From assembly GCA_017542145.1 (NCBI GenBank), contig JAFXXQ010000047.1, forward strand, positions 124,001 through 188,000: a stretch of DNA of 64,000 bases, read 5' to 3'. Below are positions 9,124 to 16,389 of the stretch, one piece after another (the first letter of the stretch is position 1; each line of letters opens with the position of its first letter). The translations under genes were made by a program, and so were the position numbers. Source of the DNA: Bacteroidaceae bacterium. Its GTDB lineage: Bacteria; Bacteroidota; Bacteroidia; Bacteroidales; Bacteroidaceae. Under the pieces are notes generated by a model that was given only the letters and a program-made list of their open reading frames with translations, was not told the origin of the DNA and searched no databases.

Positions 9124-9936
9124 TCAGTTTTTCACAGGCACCTCCACCACCTGCTCTACGCCAGTCTCATCGGTAACAAAAGCAACAACAGCCATCTGCG
9201 CTACATTCCACGCGGCTTTGACAGGCAAAGAAAGGTCAACGGTTTCCGTTCCTCCAATTGCGGGGGAAGTGCCCAACAACTGCCCTTCAGGCTCCGTAAA
9301 CGATGCGCGGAACACATGGTTGTGTACATACGACACGTTGCGGCTGCCGTCAGGCATGAATTGCAACGCCGTAATGCCGCTTTCTGTCAGCCAAACAGTC
9401 AAACGGCGTTCAAGTGAGCTATTGACTGTATACAAGGGCGTTACGGAAATGGCAACGTTGATTTTTCCCCTGTCTGCCGAAGCCTCGCAAGCTATCGCAA
9501 CGGCGGGAATGACTGCCATGCGGTTCACCACTCTCGCCGTCCATTCAGCATAACGACAGACACCTCCCTTGCGATCCACCATGCCAGCAGGCCAGGCGTC
9601 AATGCCTAATGCAGTATGCATAGCCTCCCCTTCGGCAGTCGCCAGTCCCATGGGGTATTCGTCAGAGATGGCCATGCTGCCGCCATGTATGGCTACAGCT
9701 ACCACGTGCCCGGTGCCGTAACGAGCGGTAATGCGTCGTTGCAGTTCTTCGATAGTAGCCGTTGCATCAGGACAATTCACGCAGCGCTGCCCCGTGAAGT
9801 CTTCCACAAGCACATTCTTCGTTGCTGCCACCTCCTGCGGGCCTATCCAACGTTCCTCCTCCGTCACGTCGCCGCACGAGGAGAGCAATAATGCCATGCA
9901 AAGAAGGATATATCTGAAAGACATGCTGTTTTTCAT
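9124..9936 (-). CDS. Omp28-related lipoprotein with CxxC thioredoxin-like fold
   Basis: A 270-residue lipoprotein. The lipobox is LLLSSC, around residue 21. The mature part begins with 'VLVEDFTGQRCVNCPDAT', the Omp28-family version of a thioredoxin active site, with C-V-N-C as the redox pair. A 'DAWPAGMVDR' cis-Pro-like segment follows, then an immunoglobulin-like C-terminal half. Porphyromonas Omp28 is a surface protein, but its biochemical role is not settled. The gene starts 3 bp after the DUF6029 gene stops, so translational coupling is likely. It belongs to a six-gene block in which several products share this fold. It lacks the C-terminal sorting tail, consistent with lipid anchoring instead. 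Confidence 0.85.
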   Translation of the reverse strand: MKNSMSFRYILLCMALLLSSCGDVTEEERWIGPQEVAATKNVLVEDFTGQRCVNCPDATATIEELQRRITARYGTGHVVAVAIHGGSMAISDEYPMGLATAEGEAMHTALGIDAWPAGMVDRKGGVCRYAEWTARVVNRMAVIPAVAIACEASADRGKINVAISVTPLYTVNSSLERRLTVWLTESGITALQFMPDGSRNVSYVHNHVFRASFTEPEGQLLGTSPAIGGTETVDLSLPVKAAWNVAQMAVVAFVTDETGVEQVVEVPVKN

Positions 9937-9939
9937 TTC

Positions 9940-11628
9940 TTAAAACACATAGTTGTACGACAATGACCAACCTTTACTTTCAGGCACATAACGGCAGACG
10001 CCGCCTGCACAATTAAACCCAGCCCTTGTACGGCCATAGGCAGCCTGCACACGGTGGGAGCCTCCCGTCCACGTCACTCCGGCACGGGCAAAATGGTCTT
10101 TTCCCTGGGGATTGTACATATCCGACACCGAAAGCATCCAAGCATTTTTTAGCGACAGTTCTGCCAACGCATACCACCAGTCCCCCTCGTCCTGACGTGT
10201 GTGCAGATATTGCCCCTCACATCGCAACACCATGCTGTTACCCAGCGTGAAACGACCTTCAGCCACAAAGATATGGCTATGTATCATGCCACCTTCACCC
10301 TCAACAATAGTCTTGTCGTAGAGTTGGTTCATATACATGAGGTTTATCTTCGTCCCTCGGTTGATGCGCTTCGACAGTTGCACATTGATGTCCTGATAGT
10401 ACACCTTATCACCCGGCCAGAAATCCGTGGGTTCACCTGCTGTTCCCATGACTTGTAGAACTGTTGACTCGTTGACTTGTTGACTTCTGAGACTGCGGAT
10501 GTGTGAAGCATGCAGGGCGAGGGACGTTCCGTATCGCCCACCAAGGCGCGAGCCCTTCGGCAAGGTGTATGCCAATTCCGTCTGAAACGCCCATTCCCCC
10601 GGGGCATACTGTGTGGCATAGGGATAGAGGGCAGCCAAAGCGTAGGTATGCTGCATGGTGAAGGCAGGCAGATGGTTGATGAACGACGACAAACCTACCA
10701 TATTACGACGACTACGGAAGGACATGTCCTCGCTGCGCTTCACCTGCACTAGTGCGCTCATTCCTGTCTTTGACCACGATGTACTCAGCAGCATCGCATG
10801 GCCGTGGCGGAACACCCAGTCATTGTCAGCCGAGGGGTCGTGGCTTTTCAGCGCATATTCAGCAAGCACATTCCAACCCCCATGTCGGAACTGGGCACGC
10901 ACGTCGCCCGCCTGCACATTTTCAGGCACATGCAAGGTGTAAAGATTCAACTGCGGAAAGCCCTCGCCGTCCGTTTCGGTACGGAGCATGGTGGGGGCAC
11001 CTTCAGTTGGTTCGTGTTTGTTTACTCCAGAAAGCCCCAACGTCAGATGCAAGTCGCGGGTGCTCATACTGCTTATCCAGCTGTCGATACTCAGCGAGAC
11101 ATCGCCACCTAAGACGTAGCCTTTGTTGTGCTGCCAATAGCGACGCTGTGCTCCGCCGAGTACTTTCAGCGCTACACCAGGCAATGGCTCCACCGCCAAT
11201 CGTCCACCCCGTAAGGCATTATCAATACCCAAGGGACGGCTTTCGTAAGTGCGGAGGATAAGTCCCGAGCCAAACTGATCATAGACATCGCCAACAGTCA
11301 CCTCCACTTTGCCGTAGTGTCCCGTAAGGTGGAGGTGTGGCAACCCCCATCCCCGGAAGTCACTCTCGAACCCTGGGAGAGGATATTGCAGGAATTCCAG
11401 CCGCGTGCCTGCTTCAAAGTATGTGCTACGTAGCGTAAAATCGGCATAGGTATTGGTGAGCAGGAGCGATTCGCAGTCCATGCTGCTTGCCGGCATCAGT
11501 ACATCGCTCTGCAACGCACCAGTCAGCCGTCCGTCCCATGCCTGTATGGATAGAGAGGCCACCAGCAATGTTGCCACAAAAAAAAAGCCACGATGTCTGC
11601 ACATAAGACCTCGCCTACGAAACGTCAT
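9940..11628 (-). CDS. DUF6029 family outer-membrane beta-barrel protein
   Basis: About 562 residues, with a signal peptide (FFFVATLLVASLSIQAW) and then a long succession of amphipathic beta-strands rich in aromatic residues. It ends in an aromatic residue ('SLSYNYVF'), as expected for an outer-membrane barrel. It matches my recollection of the DUF6029 family of Bacteroidetes, whose function is unknown. The ATG at 11628 directly abuts the stop codon of the TlpA-type gene (TAA then ATG), suggesting coupled translation. A second in-frame ATG at 11604 would shorten the n-region. An 8-bp repeat (about 10461-10488) encodes 'SQQVNEST' in a predicted loop. Its position between two thioredoxin-fold genes suggests that it forms a complex with them or transports for them, which is inference. 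Confidence 0.82.
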   Translation of the reverse strand: MTFRRRGLMCRHRGFFFVATLLVASLSIQAWDGRLTGALQSDVLMPASSMDCESLLLTNTYADFTLRSTYFEAGTRLEFLQYPLPGFESDFRGWGLPHLHLTGHYGKVEVTVGDVYDQFGSGLILRTYESRPLGIDNALRGGRLAVEPLPGVALKVLGGAQRRYWQHNKGYVLGGDVSLSIDSWISSMSTRDLHLTLGLSGVNKHEPTEGAPTMLRTETDGEGFPQLNLYTLHVPENVQAGDVRAQFRHGGWNVLAEYALKSHDPSADNDWVFRHGHAMLLSTSWSKTGMSALVQVKRSEDMSFRSRRNMVGLSSFINHLPAFTMQHTYALAALYPYATQYAPGEWAFQTELAYTLPKGSRLGGRYGTSLALHASHIRSLRSQQVNESTVLQVMGTAGEPTDFWPGDKVYYQDINVQLSKRINRGTKINLMYMNQLYDKTIVEGEGGMIHSHIFVAEGRFTLGNSMVLRCEGQYLHTRQDEGDWWYALAELSLKNAWMLSVSDMYNPQGKDHFARAGVTWTGGSHRVQAAYGRTRAGFNCAGGVCRYVPESKGWSLSYNYVF

Positions 11629-12153
11629 TTACTTCTTTTTTGCCTTCTTGGCGGATTTCTTCTCCTTCGTGCCGCCAAGTTCTTTCACCTTTTCCAGCAG
11701 TTCTTCCTCGGCGCCGTCGGTATAGCCCAGATGCTTGTAAGCGATGTTGCCCTTCCCATCCAATATCATCACGTAGGGAATGGACTGTATGCCCAGGGCA
11801 CGTGTTAGCTGGCTGTTAGGGTCAAGCAGCACTTGCCATTTCCAGCCATTGCGATCGGCCAAGGGGCGCACTTTGCTGGCGTTCTGCCCTTCATCAATGG
11901 AGATGGCAATCAGCCGCACGTCCGCTTCCTCCTGCCAATCATCCCACACCTCGTGGATGGCTGCTAGCTCGCGAAGGCAGGGATGACACCACGTAGCAAA
12001 TACATCAATAATGACTGGGCGTCCGTCGGCAGTCAGCGTGTCAAGCGCGACGCTATTTCCTCGAATGTCGGTGAGCGTGATTTTCGGCAGGCGCTGGGCA
12101 CTCGCCGTGAGTGTCAGCATCGCTGTCATGAGGATGAAAAAACAACGTTTCAT
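11629..12153 (-). CDS. Periplasmic TlpA-like thioredoxin-family protein
   Basis: About 174 residues from the ATG at 12153, which gives a signal peptide (MKRCFFILMTAMLTLTASA). The frame extends upstream but those residues do not look like a signal peptide. The domain is TlpA/ResA-like: 'VIIDVFATWCHPCLRELAAI' contains the redox motif W-C-H-P-C, and 'SIPYVMILDGKGNIAYKHLG' holds the cis-proline. Such proteins reduce or isomerise disulfides outside the cytoplasm. The C-terminus is a lysine-rich tail (KEKKSAKKAKKK). It sits directly between the Omp28-type gene and the DUF6029 gene, and its stop codon abuts the next start. Its partners are therefore likely to be the cysteine-containing Omp28-type proteins encoded beside it. 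Confidence 0.9.
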   Translation of the reverse strand: MKRCFFILMTAMLTLTASAQRLPKITLTDIRGNSVALDTLTADGRPVIIDVFATWCHPCLRELAAIHEVWDDWQEEADVRLIAISIDEGQNASKVRPLADRNGWKWQVLLDPNSQLTRALGIQSIPYVMILDGKGNIAYKHLGYTDGAEEELLEKVKELGGTKEKKSAKKAKKK

Positions 12154-12173
12154 GTAGCAACTTGTATTCTTAT

Positions 12174-13991
12174 TTAATGTATCCATATTTTCTTTCCTTT
12201 TTTTACATACAATCCTGTAGTAGGCGGCGTAATGTCCTCGTCGATTCTCCGTCCCCAAAGATCGAAGAGTTCTCCGCCCTCACGTGAGAGGGAAGGGGTG
12301 GGGCTAATGCCGAGCGTCTTCTGTGTTATGCGCATGCTGCCGGCATTGAGTACGTAGTTTGCCGTCAAATCCACTTTGTCCATACGGTGGACGAAGGCAA
12401 TGATGTCGCAGTTCTCCCATCTCCAGCTGTCGTCGATATAGACATAGCCGAAGGTAACGTCGAAGGTACAGTCGTCGCCAACGGTGATCTCCAGTTCGTC
12501 ACCCGAAGCGCGTGTGCAGAGGTTTTGACGGATGACGCCATTGTGACGGAAGGTCTCTTTCAAGTCGCTGGGTGCCGTCTCGTCGTCAAGCCCCTGCTGC
12601 ATATAATCTTCGGCCGAGATGCCGTCCTCAATGATATACGTGGAGAGATAGAGGCGAATGTCCTCGTTGACATAGCCCTTGTTCACGGCTCCATAGACAT
12701 GGACGTTCATTGTCCCGTCGTCGTTCGGTATAGCCTCAACATTCACCTCTGCCATTGCTGCCACAGATGCGACAGCCTTGATAGCCTCGCTGTAGGGTGT
12801 GGTGTCAGCCACGCGGGCAGCATGTACGGGGACATCCTCACCGAAGAAGACGCGGCGGTCATACATAACGGCGGGGTTATACGTGTCGGGGCCTCCGAAG
12901 AGATAGAGAAGTTCGCGGTCAACGGGCTGGGTGAAGGCATCTTCGGCAAAGCCCGAGTGGTGCGTCACGTAGATAACATTACCTCCCTGCTGGCGCCACT
13001 CATGGATGGCTCTGTCAAGGAAATAGATCATGAAGGGGCAGTTGACACAGCGCTGGGAGGTGAACTCCTCCACCAGCGGCACACGGACGAAGGCATCACG
13101 CATCACGTAAAGCATGCGTGTATAGTCTGCCGTCGGCGTAGCCTTGTGGCCGTTCACCGCCGTCACCTTCAGCGTCAGCGGGACAGAAGTGCCCTCTTTG
13201 CTGCCGCTTGTAAGCTGATAGTCCATTGCCCGACCATCGAAGGGAGCTATTGCTTCGTCGAAATCGATGGTGTAGGATGTTGCCTCGCCTGCACCATCGC
13301 CCGAGGTGAAGGTCACCGACGTCAGAGGCTCAGCCATGAGGTTGTGCACATAGAGGGTGCAGGCGAAGGGTGCCGACGGTTTCACCACCTGCGGATAACC
13401 GGAGAAACTCACCGTGGCTGCCCAGGGGAAGCCCTCTTCCTCATCGTCAGTCTCCACGATGGCTTGCACGAGCAGGCATCCGCCCTCTCTCACCTCGCTC
13501 CACCCCGCTTTGTCGGCATTGGTGTAGAACGGCACAGATGCTGCTGTGTAAACCCCAAACGGATAGGGTGTTCCCTTGGTTTCATAGACCTGTGCCCCGA
13601 TGAAAATCTCCTCGTCGCCAATCTCGATAGGTGTGTCGAACAACACTTCGTTCCACCCGGCTTCGAAGTTGACTATTTTTTTCTCGGGTTCGACTGTCAA
13701 ACGTCCCTTACGTGCCGTGATGCAACTCCACCCTTTTGCACGTTGGCGATAAGCCTCGCGCAGATAGATGCGCACGCCAACGATACGCCCCCCCCTTACC
13801 ATGGACATCAGCGGGTCGTTGGCCATCGAGAGGCGGATGGCCACCTCCATGTAGTTGTTCTTTCCGGTGCCGTAGCCGCCAACCAGCGCCGTGTCAGGCT
13901 GGGAAGGGGCTGAGCCGTAATAGCGCGTACCGCCCTGCGCATCTGCCACGGCGAACAGCATTATCAGCAAGAAGTATTTCAGTCGTCTCAT
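12174..13991 (-). CDS. Omp28-related secreted protein with CxxC and sorting-like tail
   Basis: A 605-residue protein with a signal peptide (MRRLKYFLLIMLFAVADA). It has a long N-terminal beta-rich region of about 300 residues, then the Omp28 domain starting 'VPLVEEFTSQRCVNCPFMI' with the C-V-N-C pair near residue 320. It ends in 'ELFDLWGRRI...TGLYVKKGKKIWIH', a tail like those of type IX secretion substrates. The gene lies 20 bp upstream of the TlpA-type gene and follows its 608-residue paralogue in the same direction. The arrangement suggests a secreted redox-active or redox-matured surface protein. The family's reaction is not known. A low-complexity stretch precedes the start codon. Confidence 0.82.
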   Translation of the reverse strand: MRRLKYFLLIMLFAVADAQGGTRYYGSAPSQPDTALVGGYGTGKNNYMEVAIRLSMANDPLMSMVRGGRIVGVRIYLREAYRQRAKGWSCITARKGRLTVEPEKKIVNFEAGWNEVLFDTPIEIGDEEIFIGAQVYETKGTPYPFGVYTAASVPFYTNADKAGWSEVREGGCLLVQAIVETDDEEEGFPWAATVSFSGYPQVVKPSAPFACTLYVHNLMAEPLTSVTFTSGDGAGEATSYTIDFDEAIAPFDGRAMDYQLTSGSKEGTSVPLTLKVTAVNGHKATPTADYTRMLYVMRDAFVRVPLVEEFTSQRCVNCPFMIYFLDRAIHEWRQQGGNVIYVTHHSGFAEDAFTQPVDRELLYLFGGPDTYNPAVMYDRRVFFGEDVPVHAARVADTTPYSEAIKAVASVAAMAEVNVEAIPNDDGTMNVHVYGAVNKGYVNEDIRLYLSTYIIEDGISAEDYMQQGLDDETAPSDLKETFRHNGVIRQNLCTRASGDELEITVGDDCTFDVTFGYVYIDDSWRWENCDIIAFVHRMDKVDLTANYVLNAGSMRITQKTLGISPTPSLSREGGELFDLWGRRIDEDITPPTTGLYVKKGKKIWIH

Positions 13992-14045
13992 TTGTGTATT
14001 CTTTCCATCTATTGTCAGTCCTGCGGGCTATCAGATAATTGTTGA

Positions 14046-15872
14046 TTATTTCGCCATGACTTTCTTCCCGTTTTGGATATACAAACCACGCGGGAGGCTG
14101 CCGGAGACTTTCACCTGCCTGCCCAGCATGTCAAAGAGTTCCCCACTCTCCTCTGCTGTGAGTGCCCGGATGCCCGAGAAAACACCGAGCGACATCTCCG
14201 CACAATTCATCACGTTGGCATTGCGGTAGCCATGCTTGGCTATGTCGCGGCTGACGACGGCAACAACGCGCATGTCCTCCAGTTTCCATTCAGGCTCCAC
14301 GAAGTAGTCGAACGCCATGCGATAGTCGCCCTCCGTCACATCGAGCGGTGTACCGAACATGGGCGTAAGGCGCAGGCGGACCACATTGTTGTGGATGTAC
14401 TCGCCTTTGCCGAGGTCGCTCTGCTCCTGAGAATCGGTATAAACGTTGTCCTCCAGCAGATAGACGGTGACGTTCAGCCGCTCACCGCCCATCGCCCCTT
14501 CGGCAATGTGCCCGCTGACGTTGACGATGCCTTCGGTCGTCTGGGCATCGTAGGTAGCCTCCACATTGGCACTAACGCAGGTGGGCCGTACCAACGCCTC
14601 CTCATAGAGCACGCCGGAAAAGTCGGGCAAAACGATGGACATGAAGGGGATATCGCATCCGAGGGCCGAGTACTGGAACTGCGGCGTTCGGTCAATCATC
14701 TGCGCAGGCAGGGAGACCTGTGAGCTGTCGCCTCTGGCCAAAGCCAGCATCATCGAGGTCTCCTCGTCGTCGCCCGTCATGAACTGGTCATTCAGGTGAT
14801 GGGCTACGAGTGACACGCGGTCTTTATACTTCGCATAGCCAGGATAGAAATACTTGTCGTAATAAGTGGGCACATAATACGTCGACTCACTCTCGAAGAA
14901 CTCCGCCAAGCTGCGGCGGGTATAGCCGGCAGCCACTTGGGGATCGATGCAGAGCACAGGGCGGGCGACCTTGGACTCCATGTTGTTGGCCTTGCCGTTC
15001 ACCTTCGTGATGCTGACGGTGACGTCGCCGGTGCCGATGCCCTGGATGGGCACGACCACGGTTGCCTGCTTTCCGACCGCCAGAGCAGACGAGAGGCGTG
15101 TGGTCTCGCTGTATTTTTCCTCGCCCATTGAGGTTGTCACCTCGATGGTGCTAATGGTGTTGGTGCCGCGATTTTCCATCAGCATGAGCCCTGCCGAGCG
15201 GGTGCCCTTCTGCTGCACGGGGTCGATTAACAGCGAGGTGATGGCAGCCTTGTTCTTGTTTGCCTCGGTGTCCACGGTCAGCACCAGCTGTATGGCCAGC
15301 GTGCCTGCGGCGTTCTGGTCCTCCCAGATTTCGTGTCCCTCGGCATCGTAATTATACCCCGCCTCGTCGCGCCACAGGAATGCTGCCCCCGGCTGATAGT
15401 GGGGATAGAGGGTGGAGAAGGCATACTGGTTGGCCTTCAAGTCGGCATAGTATCCCACGTAGAAGTCACCCAGCGAGTCGGTCAGCACGAAGGGCTCGTC
15501 AAAGTCGCACTTGTTCCACGAACCGCGATTGTCGTTCTTGATGGTGCAGACGGCCGAGGTAGCGAAGTCCGTCCCAGGGTCGGCAAGCACGGTGCGGGCA
15601 AAGAGGGTGGCCTTGCCGGCACTCCCCGGGTCGCCCCAGCCGATGCGCAGGCTTTTCACCGTGGCGCCGATGTAAGACGCATACATCTCCTTCGTCACGC
15701 GGATGGCAGCGCCCGCACGCATGTCAGCCGTCACATAGAACCCGTCGTACTGCCAGATGTGGTCATCTGTCACCTTGTAGCCGAGGTTCACCGTCGTCTG
15801 CGCCTGCACGGCAGCAGGAAGTAGCGCCAGCAGCGAAAGGATGAGAACGAGATGTCTTATTCCAAGTTTCAT
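14046..15872 (-). CDS. Cys-less Omp28-type paralogue with sorting-like tail
   Basis: A 608-residue secreted protein (signal peptide MKLGIRHLVLILSLLALLPAAVQA), collinear with the 605-residue neighbour. It has an N-terminal 'GYKVTDDHIWQYDGFYV' region, beta-rich middle, thioredoxin-like segment and tail 'ELFDMLGRQV...RGLYIQNGKKVMAK'. At the position where the paralogue has 'SQRCVNCPF', this protein reads 'SESTYYVPTYYDK', so both active-site cysteines are absent, although the following 'VSLVAHHLNDQF' still aligns with 'VIYVTHHSGFAE'. It is therefore unlikely to do thiol chemistry. It is the first gene of the block and has an exact TTTG / 20 bp / TATCTTTG promoter upstream (15897-15928). Role inferred as structural or ligand-binding. 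Confidence 0.8.
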   Translation of the reverse strand: MKLGIRHLVLILSLLALLPAAVQAQTTVNLGYKVTDDHIWQYDGFYVTADMRAGAAIRVTKEMYASYIGATVKSLRIGWGDPGSAGKATLFARTVLADPGTDFATSAVCTIKNDNRGSWNKCDFDEPFVLTDSLGDFYVGYYADLKANQYAFSTLYPHYQPGAAFLWRDEAGYNYDAEGHEIWEDQNAAGTLAIQLVLTVDTEANKNKAAITSLLIDPVQQKGTRSAGLMLMENRGTNTISTIEVTTSMGEEKYSETTRLSSALAVGKQATVVVPIQGIGTGDVTVSITKVNGKANNMESKVARPVLCIDPQVAAGYTRRSLAEFFESESTYYVPTYYDKYFYPGYAKYKDRVSLVAHHLNDQFMTGDDEETSMMLALARGDSSQVSLPAQMIDRTPQFQYSALGCDIPFMSIVLPDFSGVLYEEALVRPTCVSANVEATYDAQTTEGIVNVSGHIAEGAMGGERLNVTVYLLEDNVYTDSQEQSDLGKGEYIHNNVVRLRLTPMFGTPLDVTEGDYRMAFDYFVEPEWKLEDMRVVAVVSRDIAKHGYRNANVMNCAEMSLGVFSGIRALTAEESGELFDMLGRQVKVSGSLPRGLYIQNGKKVMAK

Positions 15873-15896
15873 ATTCCGTATTTATTTAATTCTTTG

Positions 15897-15928
15897 CAAA
15901 GATACGAGATATCGGACAGAAATGCAAA
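15897..15928 (-). promoter_or_regulatory. Bacteroidetes-type promoter for the six-gene secreted block
   Basis: On the minus strand a -33 TTTG (15925-15928) and a -7 TATCTTTG (15897-15904) are separated by exactly 20 bp, 25 bp upstream of the ATG at 15872. This matches the Bacteroides sigma-ABfr consensus. Confidence 0.85.
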
Positions 15929-15977
15929 TAAAAAGCGTTAAAAAAACTCATCGTCCGACATAATCATCCGCAAGAAT

Positions 15978-16290
15978 CCCCCTTGAAGGTTGGGACGATG
16001 GATACAGAATCCATGCCGACCATAGGGCGCAGCTGTTCCAATGGGCTGCGTTCCCAGTCCATTGGGCTGGCATTTTATTCCATTGGGCTGGCATTTTATT
16101 CCACTGGGCTGTGGAAGAGCAATACCGGAAACAGGAGGCCATGCCCTAAGAGATAGTACAGAACGCAACGAGAATACCTTATGGGGCGAAGTGGAAAAAA
16201 CGGCAACCGGCATGTTGTATCTTTGTAACGCAAATCCCCCAATAGCCCCCTCCTGTGAACATAGGAATAGGTATGTTTTTGCTGATAATC
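15978..16290 (+). repeat. ~310-bp repeat element, copy 1 (holds a 21-bp-phased array)
   Basis: This stretch fills most of the 517-bp gap between two divergent genes and matches 23743-24049 on the opposite strand at roughly nine bases in ten by eye. Inside it, four units of the type TTCCATTGGGCTGGCATTTT start at 16036, 16057, 16078 and 16099, exactly 21 bp apart. A small palindrome (ATGGAT..ATCCAT, near 16009-16025) sits upstream of the array. A -7-like TATCTTTG (16218-16225) points toward the DPP IV gene, without a clear -33 box. I see no transposase, and the short open frames in it look accidental. It could be a non-autonomous mobile element or a shared regulatory module. Confidence 0.85.
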
Positions 16291-16360
16291 TTTTTTTCCG
16301 CTTTTCGTAGGTTTTTCATTCATTTTTATCAGTTTTTTCTGTGGTTTTCGAGTTTTTTCC

Positions 16361-16368
16361 TACCTTTG
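16361..16368 (+). promoter_or_regulatory. -7 box upstream of the DPP IV gene
   Basis: TACCTTTG matches TAnnTTTG and lies 21 bp before the ATG at 16390. No clean TTTG is found 20 bp upstream, so the -33 element is weak or degenerate. Confidence 0.55.
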
Positions 16369-16389
16369 CCGGAAATAATAATGATAATC

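Noticed and set aside
15938..16213. Small open frames in the 310-bp element (Pro/Leu/Gly repeats on one strand, Gln-Pro-Asn-Gly repeats on the other)
   Set aside because: They arise because 21 bp is a multiple of three. They are open on both strands in both copies, with no start context or conserved boundary.
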